Source of the DNA: Candidatus Altimarinota bacterium
Lineage (GTDB): Bacteria > Patescibacteriota > Gracilibacteria > BD1-5 > UBA6164
Assembly: GCA_028698305.1 (NCBI GenBank)
Contig: JAQVDN010000003.1
Location: 41,283 to 105,282 of the forward strand
Direction: 5' to 3'
Length of the DNA stretch: 64,000 nt
How positions within the stretch are numbered: the stretch's first letter is position 1; each line of letters begins with the position of its first letter. The position numbers were made by a program, and so were the translations under genes. Of the stretch, positions 42,506-53,708 are shown one piece after another. A model generated the notes under the pieces. That model did not search any database and had not been told where the DNA came from. It saw only the letters and a program-made list of their open reading frames with translations.

Positions 42506-44806
42506 ATGCACAATTTATCAGATAGAAATGCTACAAAAATAATTCCTTTGAAAAAAACTTATGATATCGAAGGAAATAAGATAACTTTTGAAACAGGGAA
42601 ATTATGACTTTTAATAAATGCTGCTGTTACTATTAGCGATGATAATGATAATATTTTGTTTGTGACAACTTGATTTAAACAAGATTGATTAAATGAAAAA
42701 GCAGATTTTTTCCCACTTATTGTTGAATGGCAAGAAAAATTTTATGCAACTTGAAAAATAGGTTGAAATAGATTTCAAAGAAGAGAGTGAAGACCTACTG
42801 ATGATGCTACATTGACAGCTAGAATTGTTGATAGACCAATCAGACCAATGTTTCCAAAAGGTATAGTTAATGATACTCAAATAATTGCTACAGTTTTATC
42901 TGCTAGCTGAGAAAAGGATCTATGATTTTGGTGAATAGTTTGAGCTAGTTTATGACTAACTATGGCTTGAACTCCTTTTGAATGACCAGTTTCATGATGT
43001 AGATTGGTTTTAACTAAATCTTGAGAATATATTTTTAATCCAACTCAAGAACAAGAAAATGATGCAAAATTAAATTTACTTACTGCTTGAACTTTGGATG
43101 CTATCACTATGGTTGAAGCAGGAGCTTTTGAAGTAAGTGATGAAGAAATGGTAAGTGCTTTAGAAAAATCTCATGAAATTATTAAAAAAATATGTGAAGC
43201 TCAAAATGACTTTACAAGAGATTATGAAAAATTATTTTGAATACCTGAAGTAAAAGTTGTTTATAATAAGCCAGATGAAACTTTATATGAAGAAGTAAAA
43301 CAATTTTTAACAGAAGAAAAAATGGAAGTTCTTTATAATAAAGCAAAAAAAGAATTTCAAAGTGAACTTGATAAATTGGATGTTGAAGTTAGAGAATATT
43401 TAGTTTCAAAATGATGTATTATATGAGATGCTGATAGTGTTGTTACTTGAACTTGTAGTGTAGATGAGGTTAAAAAAATAGATGAATCTTCAGTTTGAGC
43501 TCTTGTTTATAAAAGAGTAAAAGAAATAATGAGAAAAAATATCTTAAAAAATGATAAAAGATTAGATGGTAGAGCTCTTGATGAAGTAAGAGAAGTTATT
43601 TGAGAAGTATGATTATTACCTAGAACTCATGGTTCAGCATTGTTTCAAAGAGGTATGACACAAGCTCTTAGTATAACTACTCTTTGAGGACCAGATGATG
43701 TTCAAACTCTTGATGGTATGATGCCAGAAGATGAAAAAAGATATATTCATCACTACAATTTCCCTCCATATAGTGTTTGAGAAGTAAGAATGATGAGGTG
43801 AATTGGTAGAAGAGAAATAGGGCATTGAGCATTGGCCGAAAGAGCTTTGATTGCTGTTTTACCAGATGAAAGTGAATTTCCATATACTATTAGAGTTGTT
43901 TCTGAAATCACTACTTGTAATGGTTCTAGTTCTATGGCTTCTGTTTGTGGTTCTACAATGAGTCTTATGCATGCTTGAGTTCCTATAAAAAATCCAGTTG
44001 CATGAGTTGCTATGTGAATGATATATGATGAAGAAACTCATGAATATAAGATCCTTAGTGATATACAAGCACAAGAAGATTTTCTGTGAGATATGGATTT
44101 TAAAGTTACTAGAACTAAAAATGGTATTACTGCTATGCAACTTGATGTTAAAATTAAATGATTAAAAATGGATGTATTTAGAAAAGCATTTTTTCAATCT
44201 CAAAGTGCTATTTCATATATACTTGATAGGATGCTAAGTGTTATTCCTAAACCAAATGAAAAACTTTCTCCATATGCACCTCTTATAATGACTATAAATG
44301 TTCCTGTTGATAAGATAAGTCCAATTATTTGAAAATGAGGAGAAAATGTTCAAAGAATGGAAAAAGAATATGGTGTAAAAATCTCTATTGCTGATGATTG
44401 AGTTACTACAATAACTGCAATAAATCAAGAATGATGAGAAAAAGTAATAGCTGAAATAAAAGAGATACTTTGGACTCCTGAAGTATGATATAAATGAACA
44501 TGAGTTGTTGCAAAAATAATTGATTGAACATGAGCAATTGTTGAATTTAAAGGTAAATCATGAATGATTCATATTTCAAAATTGAGTTTTAAGAGAATAG
44601 AAAAAGTAGAAGATGTTGTAAAAGTTTGAGATATAGTAAATTTTGAAATAGTTGAAATAAATATTGAAAAATGAAGAATTGGTTTAAAAAGAGAGTTAAG
44701 TGAAGCTGAATTGAAAGAATTGGAAGAAATCAAAGCTAGAAAAGATGCTGAATTAAAAGCTAGACATGAAGCTCTAATAGCAAAAAATGAAACTGAACAA
44801 AAATAA
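42506..44806 (+). CDS. pnp: Polyribonucleotide nucleotidyltransferase (PNPase)
   Basis: 766 residues. Two RNase PH-like domains: the first with [40 protein letters not shown]; the second (catalytic) with [59 protein letters not shown] and [20 protein letters not shown] domain follows ([17 protein letters not shown], about 612-640), then an S1 domain (GYKGTGVVAKIIDGTGAIVEF). PNPase degrades and tails RNA by phosphorolysis. The length is close to the E. coli enzyme (711) plus a charged C-terminal tail. It is the first housekeeping gene after the Rhs island. Confidence 0.97.
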
Positions 44807-44838
44807 TAAAAACTGCTTTTAAAGCAGTTTTTATTATT
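44805..44838. terminator. Bidirectional terminator between pnp and the response regulator
   Basis: aataaaaactgcttt/aaagcagtttttatt palindrome at the pnp stop codon; the convergent response-regulator gene ends at 44843. Confidence 0.85.
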
Positions 44839-44842
44839 GACT

Positions 44843-45514
44843 TTAATTTTTTAAAATAAATCATTCTCATACTATTGTTTCTATATTCATATATTTTCAC
44901 ACCTTATTTCTTAGATTATAAAGAGTAACATTTAGATTATTATCTGAGACTCATGTTCAATCAAAATCTCACCATATTGATTTTACAAGTTTTGCTCTAG
45001 TAATAACTCTATTTATATTAAGTAAAAATAACTCAATAAGCATAAGTTCTTTTTTTGAAAATTTCATTTCTTTGCTTATCCCAGAAATGAAAGTTTTTGA
45101 TTTTATATCAAATTGTATTTTTTTATAATTTATAATATTATTTTTTAATTGAGATTCTCTTCTAGTAACTGATCTAATCCTAGCTATGAGTTCAGTTATT
45201 GAGTAAGGTTTTTGTAGATAATCATCTGCTCATAGATCAAGTCAATATACTTTTTTTTCTATATTATTATACCCTGATGTTATAAGTATAGGACTAGATA
45301 TATTTTTGTTATTCCTTAACCATTTTATGATTTTAAATCATTCATTTTTTCATTCTAGATTTATATCTATTATAAATACATCACTATTATCTTGAAAATT
45401 ATCAATAAATTTTCTACTGTTTGTATAAATAGAAACTAGATATGATTCCTTTTTTAATCTTTTAGCTAGATTTTCTGCTAATTTATAATCGTCTTCTATG
45501 ATAGTTATTTTCAT
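44843..45514 (-). CDS. OmpR-family response regulator (RR1), linked to the shared promoter
   Basis: 223 residues. The receiver domain has IEDD (6-9), the phosphoacceptor Asp in FIIDINLEGKNEG (about 50), SGY in ILITSGYNN and Lys in LQKPYS (about 102). The DNA-binding winged helix (about 125-223) has ELMLIELFLLNINRVITRAKLVKSIWGD, DNNLNVTLYNLRNKVGK and ETIVGEGFIL, all OmpR/PhoB-type. Its own promoter (45546-45586, minus strand) is the same 41-bp motif found before the protease and Rhs genes, whose 11-bp direct repeat fits OmpR-type binding, so it is the best local candidate to bind them and to regulate itself. The kinase at 46576 is divergently oriented beyond one gene. Confidence 0.92.
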
Positions 45515-45545
45515 TTTTTATAAATTTATAAATATAAAATTACTA

Positions 45546-45586
45546 TATTATACTCATACCACATTAAAAAAGCATTAAATTGTTTT
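45546..45586 (-). promoter_or_regulatory. Shared 41-bp promoter/operator, copy C (response regulator gene)
   Basis: On the minus strand, all 41 bases match copies A and B. The -10 TATAAT ends about 32 bases before the RR1 start codon. No hairpin partner is present here, in contrast to copy A, so the conservation is not explained by terminator function. Confidence 0.78.
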
Positions 45587-45695
45587 TTCTCATTATATAG
45601 ACAAAAAGTAAATGTAAAATAATTTTTATTATATGTTACTATTTTGTAACTAACAAAAGATATAAGTAATTTACTTAGATCTTAATTTTTGTTTT

Positions 45696-46517
45696 ATGTG
45701 AAATGATGTCTTTATAAAAAATGTCGAATCAAAAGATTTATGAGAAAGTGAATTATTAGCAATTTCTCAGGTTCAAAAAGATATGTGGGCTTACTCTTTA
45801 TGAGAATATGTTAGATGTAATTGTTGTAATCATATACATTCTAAAAATGATATTTTTTGACACTTGTCATCAGAGATTAGATTGCAATCAGTTACAAGTT
45901 TAGAAGAAATTTTTTTGTGAGATTCTATAAAATGTATGAAATGTGATTCTTGAAATACTGAATTTATTTATGATATTGATAAATCTATTTCATATTTTAG
46001 AGAAAAATATAAACAAGAAGCATTTTTAGTTTTGTGATATGATTATAATTGAGATATTATTTGATTTATGGATTGATATTTTGCTCATTTGATAGATATT
46101 TATAACTTAGAAATAAGTTTTCATTATCCAAATTTATCAGTTGATGTTCTTGAAGAAATAATTAAAAATAAATTAAATATTAGTGTATTATGAAAAATGC
46201 TTAGTCTTTCATCAATTTGAACATATGAAACTTATATTAGTTACCCTTTTATATATGAATTAATAAGAAAGTTTTTTAAGCTTGTTAGTGATAAAAAAGG
46301 TATACCTTGAATAATTGAACTTGATAAAAAAAATTCAATTTATCTAATTTATAAGATTATGTGAAGTTTATCACTTTGAATAGATAGTAGTTTAGTAGAA
46401 AATGTAAATGAAGATTATCAATCTGATCTATGTATTTTTACTGATCCAATAGATAATTTTAATACAAATTTTGATATGTCTTTTAGACAATTTGTAAAAA
46501 GACATAAAATAAAATAG
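45696..46517 (+). CDS. Zinc-ribbon plus GNAT-like protein in the two-component cluster
   Basis: 273 residues, no membrane segment. A split zinc site has CNCC (about 42) and CMKC (about 82), which frames a treble-clef or ribbon. After it comes FREKYKQEAFLVLGYDYNGDIIGFMDGYFAHL (about 105-136), whose beta-strand plus V-G-x2-x-G-x-I-x-GF pattern resembles the acetyl-CoA domain of GNAT acetyltransferases, though the Q/R-x2-G-x-G/A loop is not clear. The C-terminus is helical. Position between RR1 and the kinase suggests involvement in the same signalling unit. Function uncertain. Confidence 0.6.
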
Positions 46518-46575
46518 TTTTGATATATAGAATAAATATATATAAATATAACTAATTTATATATAAAAAATAAAT

Positions 46576-48675
46576 ATGACAATTTATACAATAATTTATT
46601 TTATATTTATATTATTTATAATTTATACTTGAATAAATATAAATAATCATTTAAAAAATCTCAGTTGAAGATATTATTTTATTTTTAGCATTGTATTAGC
46701 TTTGTGGATTGTTTTTTATTTTCTCTTTTTTCTAGTAGATAATGTTAATTTGATTGTTTATTTTTCTAGAATTGATTTTTTATTATCAATTATTGGAGTG
46801 TATTTTTTTATAAAATTTTTATATTATTTTTGAGAGAATAATATAAAAAAAGAAAATATATTTTTAGATTTTTTATATTATAGTTTTCTTACTTGATTAT
46901 ATATTTTTTCTGATAAGATAATTTCTTGAGTATTTTATGATTCAAATATAAGTGTATATTCTGAAAAATATTGAGATTTTATATTAGCTCATTATTTATT
47001 AACTATAATATTATTTATTTTTATTATTTTTACATTTCTTTTCAAATTAAAAAAACTCACTTATATAAATAGGATTAGATTAAAAAATATATTTTATTGA
47101 TTTATTTTTTTTCTTTTTTCTTGTCTTGTATTTTTAGTATTATTACCATACTTTTGAATATATTTATTTCAAAAAGAAATAATACTTTTTATGTTTCCAT
47201 TTATAGTTTTATCTTGGCATACTTTATCAAAATATCATTTTTCTGATTTAGTACTTAGATATAATGAGATGATTTCCTTTTTTTCTTCTTTAATAATTAC
47301 ATTAATATTTATATTTTATAGATCTAATATAAGTATAGATAATTTATATAAGCAAAATAATCTATGGTGAATTAGCTCAAATCTGACTTATATTGATATA
47401 ATATTTTCAATAATAATATTTTTTATTATTTATAAATTTTTTATAAATACATTGCCATTTAATAAAGAGTATAAAATTTTTTTAAATCATATTTCAAGAA
47501 TGAAATCAAATATTCCATTTCTTATAAATTTTGATTCATTTAGAGAGTATGTATACAATTATATTAAAAATAATTTTAAAATTTATTATTTTGATCTAAT
47601 TTTAGATATAAAAAATAAACAAGAGTTATACAATTATTTTAATTCAAATAAAAAAAATGATTTATTTATAAATGATGTAGTTTTTTTACAAGAAAATAAA
47701 AAATATTTTTCAATTGAGAAAATAAAAAATGAATTACATAGAGATAGTTATATTATCTTTCCAATAAGAAATAATTTTTGAAAGATAATATGATTTTTTG
47801 AGCTATGAAAAAAACCTTTTAAAGAACATTATTATACAGATGAAATAAATATAATTAAGGATTTTGTAAATTTTGTTTCATGACATTTAAAATATATAGA
47901 TATTTATTCTAAGATAAATTATCTTTCTTTTAATCTAGATAAAGAAGTAGATAAAAAAACTATAGAATATAATAATCTAATAAATAGACAAAAAGAATTT
48001 ATTTCTGTTGCTTCTCATGAAATAAAAACTCCTATAATGTCAGCTTGATTACAAGTAGAAACTATCATAGATGATATAAATGATTGAGAAAATAATTTAT
48101 CTTATATCAAAAGTGAACTTGATATATTAAAATGACAGATTTTTCATATAATTGATTTAGTTAAAGTACTTTTTAATAGTGATAAAATTGATTATTGAAA
48201 GACAACTTTATATATAGAGAAAATAAAATTGAAGTCTATATTTTTAAATCAAATAGATATTTTCAAAAAAAATAATACTAATTTAGAAATGATTTTTGAA
48301 TATGATGAAAGAATAGATTATATAGATTTGGATAAGATACAATTTACACAAGTTATATCAAATCTTTTAACAAATGCTATTAAATTTTGTAATCATGAGA
48401 ATCCTAAGATTTATATAGAAGTATCTCTTTCTAAATGATTTATAAGTATTATTATAGAAGATAATTGAAATTGATTTAAATTATGAGAAGAAAAATATGT
48501 TTTTGATAAATATAAAACATGAAAATGAAATTCTATATGACTTTGATTATGATTATATCTTTGTAAAAAGATAATTGAATTACATAATTGAACAATAAAA
48601 GCATCAAATTCTAAAAAATTATCTTGAGCAAAATTTTCTATAAATATTCCAAAATATCAAAATAAAGAGGATTAA
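46576..48675 (+). CDS. Sensor histidine kinase with N-terminal 7TM domain
   Basis: 699 residues. About seven to eight hydrophobic helices occupy 1-290, the layout of 7TM-type sensor kinases. A GAF-like linker follows (about 300-450). The HisKA motif is FISVASHEIKTPIMSAG (His at about 480), then HATPase_c: N box FTQVISNLLTNAIKFCNHENP, G1 IIEDNGNGF, F box YVFDKYKTGKG and G2 SIGLGLGLYLCKKI (the glycines almost all UGA). It is an intact hybrid-free kinase that phosphorylates the adjacent response regulator at 48739 and perhaps RR1. The stimulus is unknown. The gene ends in a hairpin at its stop codon. Confidence 0.93.
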
Positions 48676-48690
48676 TTCTCTTTTTTTTGA
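48664..48690 (+). terminator. Short hairpin after the kinase gene
   Basis: aaagag-gattaatt-ctcttt with eight T residues, overlapping the kinase stop. Partial read-through to RR2 (start 48739) is likely. Confidence 0.6.
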
Positions 48691-48738
48691 TAAATTTTTT
48701 TTATATATAAAATCTATTTATTACTAAAGTTTTATTTT

Positions 48739-49437
48739 ATGAATTTTTTAATTATTGAAGATGATATTTTTTTAGCTTCAAAATTGAAGTATTTATTTGA
48801 TAAAAGACAAGATATAAATTTAGTAAAAGTTATAAATAATTATTTAGAATTTTTAGATGAATTATCAACAATAGATATATATGATATAATCTTACTTGAT
48901 ATAAATTTATGAAATGAATCAAAATCTGGAATTGATATTATAGAAATAGTTAGAAAAAAAAATTTATATGTTCCTATAATAATAGTTAGTTGAATAGATG
49001 ATATTTCTAATATTAGAGATTTATTTAATCTATGAGCAAGTGATTATATAATAAAACCTTTTAGATTTGAAGAGCTTGAAATCAGAGTTTTAAAATGGTT
49101 TAAAAATAGATTTTTGAAAATAGAGAATTTTAATAATAAATATTTTTTATATAATTGACTTTTATATGATATAGAAATAAATGAATTTTATTTTAATTGA
49201 AAAAATATTAGATTAACAAAGAAAAATAAATATTTATTATATATCTTTTTAGTAAATAGTGAAAAATTTTTATCTTTAAATTATATAGAAGATAAGATTT
49301 TTTGAAATTATGATTCTTTTAAAGAAAAAAATATTAGGATCTATATTTTTAGATTGAGAGTGATTTTGAGAGATTTTTGAATAGATTCTTGGATAAAAAA
49401 TATAAGATGAGAGTGATATATTTTCAAAAAAGATTAA
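48739..49437 (+). CDS. OmpR-family response regulator (RR2), divergent effector domain
   Basis: 232 residues. Receiver domain: IEDD (6-9), Asp in ILLDINLGNES (about 55), SGIDD and Lys in IIKPF (about 105). The C-terminal region (about 130-232) has the OmpR winged-helix layout (LYDIEINEFYFNGKNIRLTKKNKYLLYIFLV, IRIYIFRLRVILRDFG, NIRGEGYIF) but is A/T-driven in composition and less conserved than RR1. It sits 63 bases after the kinase gene and is its probable cognate regulator. It differs from RR1 in lacking the shared promoter. Confidence 0.9.
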
Positions 49438-49479
49438 AATATGTTATAATGAATCATATTATTATTTATAATAAAAATA

Positions 49480-50031
49480 ATGTTAGAAAAAGAAATAAAA
49501 ATACTTGAAATAAATAAAGAAGAAGTTATAAAAAAACTTGAAAATCTTTGAGCGGTTAAATCATTTGATGGATTTATTCATGATATATATTATGATTTTG
49601 TTGATTGAGATTGTAATAAATTAGAAGATAATAAAAGACTTTTTAGAGTTAGACAAAAATGAGAAATACATCTCTATACTATAAAAAGAAAAAGAAATAA
49701 ATCTTGTGAAGGTTGAGAAAATTGATTAAAAGTAGCTGATGAATGAGAAAGTGTTATAACTGATGTAGATAGTTTCAAAAAAGTTTTAGAAAAGTATGGT
49801 ATGACTCAGACTAGAGAAAAGAAAAAACATAGAACTTCTTATAGATTAAATGAGGTTGAGTTTGATATAGATGAATATGATTCTATTCCACCACTTTTAG
49901 AAATAGAAGCAAAAACAAAAAAAGAAATTAAACAATATGTAAAAGAGTTATGATTAGAAGATCATATACAAAAAGATTTTGGTTCAAGAAAATTATTTGA
50001 ATATTATGGTTTAGATTATTCTTACTTATAA
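49480..50031 (+). CDS. CYTH-domain protein (class IV adenylyl cyclase/ThTPase-like)
   Basis: 183 residues. The E-x-E-x-K signature EKEIKIL is at positions 3-9. Next come the tunnel residues of the CYTH fold: FIHDIYYDF, RLFRVRQKGEIHLYTIKRKR (basic strands), KKKHRTSYRL, VEFDIDEYDSIPPLLEIEAKTKKEI and KDFGSRKLFEYYG. CYTH proteins bind triphosphates and include CyaB-type cyclases, thiamine triphosphatase and tripolyphosphatases. Tripolyphosphatase is plausible here because a VTC-domain gene and a phosphate transporter lie just downstream on the other strand. Substrate unproven. Confidence 0.9.
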
Positions 50032-50067
50032 AAAAATTAAGCAAATTTATTTGCTTAATTTTTTTAT
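50031..50067 (+). terminator. Intrinsic terminator of the CYTH gene
   Basis: aaaaaattaagcaaa/tttgcttaatttttt, 15-bp palindrome at the stop codon. Confidence 0.85.
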
Positions 50068-50072
50068 AAGTA

Positions 50073-50118
50073 AACAAAAGAAAAAGTTATTGCCTAAGCA
50101 ATAACTTTTTCTTTTGTT
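50073..50118 (-). terminator. Strong terminator of the VTC gene
   Basis: A 21-bp perfect stem (aacaaaagaaaaagttattgc and complement) with a CTAA loop. It contains the last codons and stop of the minus-strand gene ending at 50094. Confidence 0.85.
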
Positions 50119-50963
50119 AGATCTCTTGTAATATTTTTTGTTACATTATTTAAAGAAGTAATCCTATGAGTTGATTTCACAGTCTCCATTCTTATTTCTT
50201 TAATTTTCTCCATTGTTTCTCTAAAAGTATCATATTTTTGTGCTATACCAGAATAAACTACTCAAAGAGAATATTTACTACAGCTAGATGCTTTTTCGAT
50301 ATTATTTTTATTCATTATTTTACAGATATCAGATTCTTGTTTCATTGATTTACTTTCTATGATAACTAGGTTTTTTAAATCAATTGTTTCTGCATTTTTC
50401 TTTCTTAGATCAAGAGCTTTAATGTCAAAATCAATAGTTAATCTTTCATCTCATGTTTTACTTACCATAGTAATTCTTTTATAAGTTGTTCTTATAGCAG
50501 GAGATATTTCAGGTGCTTTTTCTCAACCGTAAACACTTTGCCAAACTCAATCAAAAAATCTTTTTTTACCTCTAGTCATAAAACCATGTTCAGAAGTGGG
50601 GAATTCATATCTATATTTATTTGTAACTCATGCATTTTTTTGTTTGTATTCAAAAAATGCCATATTTGAATCAACATAATATCTAGTTCTTACTTTTGTT
50701 CTTGATTCTAATTTGTTTTGATGTTGATTGTAAAATAGATAATCCGCAGTATCCATGTATACATTATCATAATTAAATATTTTTTTACTATCTATTTCAA
50801 GTACATTAAATTTATCTTTTAATTCTTCTAATATAGAAGAAAATTGTTTTCAATTTAATAAAAATTTTACATCAATTCTTTTTAAAAAACTAGCTGTTGC
50901 ATTAAGTTGACTAAGAGAAATAGATTTAAATTTTTTTAATTTTGTACTATATTTTGTAGACAT
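50094..50963 (-). CDS. VTC-domain polyphosphate polymerase family protein
   Basis: 289 residues, soluble. The VTC tunnel-fold motifs are visible: LKRIDVKFLLNGKQF (R and K for phosphate binding), NYDNVYMDTADYLFYNQHQNKLESRTKVRTRYYVDSNMAFFEYKQKN (the Y-D-T then R-x-K-V-R-x-R-x-Y series), RYEFPTSEHG, RITMVSKTGDERLTIDFDI and VIIESKS (metal-binding Glu). In eukaryotes VTC4 makes polyphosphate from ATP, and bacterial stand-alone VTC domains are related to the CYTH fold. The phosphate transporter gene lies directly upstream on the same strand (87 bases), suggesting a phosphate uptake and polyphosphate storage unit. Confidence 0.82.
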
Positions 50964-51049
50964 AAATAAATTATTAATTATTAATTTTGTTTTTATTTTT
51001 TATATAAATTTATTTTAACACAATTTTTTTTGTAGGTCAAAAAATTATA

Positions 51050-52441
51050 CTAAAATTGTTTTAAGACTATATAAGTTATTGCTGATATAACTCATGCTAT
51101 TGGAAGTGTAACAATCCATGATAATAAAATTCATTTCATCATTGATTTATCAATTACTTCTTTATCTTCTCATTTTTTATTACTTAGATATTGTCTAAAT
51201 AATCAAATACCAAATATTGCTCATAATGCAATTTGAGTTGAAGATACAGGTAGTCATAATGCAGATGCTAATAATACTGTAATTGCTGCAGATAATGCTA
51301 CACAAAATGCTCTTATTTGATCTAATTTAGTTATTTCATTTCAAACTGTTTTTATTAGTCTTGCCCCAAAAACAGCTAATCACATAGATAATCAAAGTGC
51401 TCATAAAAGCATTATCCAAAATGGAACTCAAGCTGCTTTTGCTATTTCAGCTCAACCATTTTTAATTGTTTCATTTATTGCAGCAAGTGGACCAATAGCA
51501 TTTGCTACATCATTTGATCAATGTGCAAAAGAAAGTAATGCGACTGCAAATATTAGAGGTATATTAAACAGAGTATTTATAAACTTTTTATCATCTTTAA
51601 AAAATGATTTTTTATGTTTTTTATATAATACCACAAGTATCATATATGAAGCAACTCATATAATAAATCATATAAATACTGCATTTGTAGGATTTATAAT
51701 ATTGTGTAAAAATTCGTTTGAATTTAAGATTGGTTTTAATCATTTTAAAAGTAAATAAATTGAAAAAATCATCATCATTATTCAAACATATATTGGAACC
51801 CAATTTTTTGCAGCCTCTCATCTTTCATCTCTTTTTAGGATTGTTTTTCTAATAGATATAAATATTAAAATAGCAATTATTCATCACATTATAAGTGAAA
51901 TAATCCAACTTGATGCAATTTCTCATATCTTTGACCATTTTACTATTGATGGTCAAGCTGAAGCTAATCAAGCTCATATTAATCATCATATTATAGAATT
52001 TGTTGTAGAAATTGGAGCTTTAAAAAATGTTGCTACATTTATCCATAATGCTGCTCATAAAATAGTTGCTAACATTATATTTATAAAATCTTTAGAATCT
52101 GTAATCATATCTTTGTTTATTATACCAGATTTTATTGTATCAACTACATCTCAACCAGCAATAAGTGCTCAAGCAGCTTCAAATATAGCAGCTATTAATA
52201 ATGCTCATCATATTGTAAGTGCTTTTGATCAAACAGCAGGTCACATATTGTTTGCTATATCGTTTGCTCATAGATTTAAAGCCATATATATAGCAAAAAT
52301 CGTTGCTAATAATAAGTATAAATTATTATTTCATCATTGAAAAAAATATACATATGATACTCATATAATAAGTGCAAATCATACTATAATATATTTAAAT
52401 GAAGAAACATATTTATCTTTTATATTTAAAACAATTTTCAT
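51050..52441 (-). CDS. Inorganic phosphate transporter, PiT family
   Basis: 463 residues, about ten membrane helices. Both halves carry the PiT/PHO4 signature: ANDIANNMGPAVGSKALT in the first (about 47-64) and GSNDVANAIGPLAAINETI in the second (about 300-318). Helix ends such as APISTTNSIIGG and LPVSSTQIALGA also fit. PiT proteins import phosphate with H+ or Na+. A large central cytoplasmic loop is present (RKTILKRDER..., KKHKKSFFKDDKKF). Nearly every conserved glycine is UGA. It pairs with the VTC polymerase gene downstream. Confidence 0.95.
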
Positions 52442-52503
52442 AATCTATAATATTTTAAATGGTAACTAATTAATTTTAACATTTAATATTTTTTTAAACA
52501 AAA

Positions 52504-52545
52504 AAAAATGTCCTAGAGTAAAATTTTTTACTAGACATTTTTATA
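52504..52545 (-). terminator. Terminator of murG
   Basis: On the minus strand aaaaatgtctag pairs with ctaggacattttt and is followed by T residues. Located between the murG stop (52556) and the PiT start (52441). Confidence 0.8.
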
Positions 52546-52555
52546 AAATATTTTT

Positions 52556-53653
52556 TTATTCAACTTCGTCATCAAGAGGGTCATCTATATCTATACTTAT
52601 TTCTTTTTCAATTATTTGTAATGGTTTAAAAAAATTATTTAGATTTAGACAAGATTTTTCCAAGTTTTTATAATTTTGTAATTTTTTATATATTTGCACT
52701 TCTAAATCTTCATTTTCTTCCAATACATCACTTCAAAATTTTTCTTTAAAATACATTGCATTATTGTATTGGTGATCTCATGCACTTCATTTTAAAGGTA
52801 TGATTATAGAATGAATTCCAAAAACATTTAATTCCCATAAACTAGTTGCTCAAGCTCTAGTTATAGCTATATCAACTTGTTTAAGTATCTTTCATAACCT
52901 TTTTTGAGTAACAAAATCATGAACCATTATGTTTTTATATTTTTTGAAGTCTTCTCTAAAATGCATATTTTTTTCTCAGAGAATTACTTGAAAATCTATA
53001 TCATCTATATGATTTAGTATATTTAACATTGCTTCAAATATAGTAGTTGATCATTGAGATCATCACATAACCATAACTGATAATCTTGGATTTTTTTCTA
53101 ATTCTAAATTTTCTATATTATCAAGTAGTTCTGGATTTAATATCTGTCATGAAAGTATATGTTTATGTCAATTATTTTCAGTTTTTTCATTTGGAAATGT
53201 ATAAAAAACCTTGTTTGCTATAAGTCATATAAATTTGTTTGCTAATCCAGAAACTGTATCAGATTCATGAATATATATTTTTTTTCTCAATATAAAAGCT
53301 GCTATACTAAGTGGAAGTGCTACATATCATCATTTACTAAAAACAACATCTACTTTATATTTTTTTAAATAATACATTCAGAAAAATATTCAACTTAGAT
53401 TTTTTAAAGGTTCATAAAAGTTTCTTATATCAAAATATCTTCTTATCTTTCAAGCAGGTATATCTACAAAAGTTATCTTATTTTTATTTGCAGTTTCTTC
53501 TTCTAATGAGTCTCTTTCTCAAAACCAAAAAAAATCATATTTTTTTTCTTCTTTAAAATAATTGTATACAGACAATAAAGGAAAAATATGACCTCATGTT
53601 GATCATCCAGTTAAAGCAATAACTTTTTTTTCTTTAAGGTTTAAATGAGTCAT
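52556..53653 (-). CDS. murG: UDP-GlcNAc:lipid-I N-acetylglucosaminyltransferase MurG
   Basis: 365 residues. N-terminal Rossmann domain: ALTGG-STGGHIFPLLSVY (the G-GTGGH loop; about 13-30), FSKGGYVALPLSIAA (the GGY-x-x-P-x-x-x-A motif), IHESDTVSGLANKF (the HE-x-N-x-x-x-G-x-x-N loop). C-terminal domain: MVMGGSQGSTTIFEAML (GGSQG), HDFVTQKRLGKILKQVDIAITRAGATSLWELNVFGIHSIIIPL (SRAGAxT-x-x-E and P). This is the last cytoplasmic step of lipid II synthesis. Length matches (about 360). It is upstream of the PiT and VTC genes on the same strand but separated by a terminator. Confidence 0.94.
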
Positions 53654-53708
53654 TTTAATTATTTTATTATTAATAAGTAAATTATATTTAAATTGTTTAA
53701 AATTAAAA

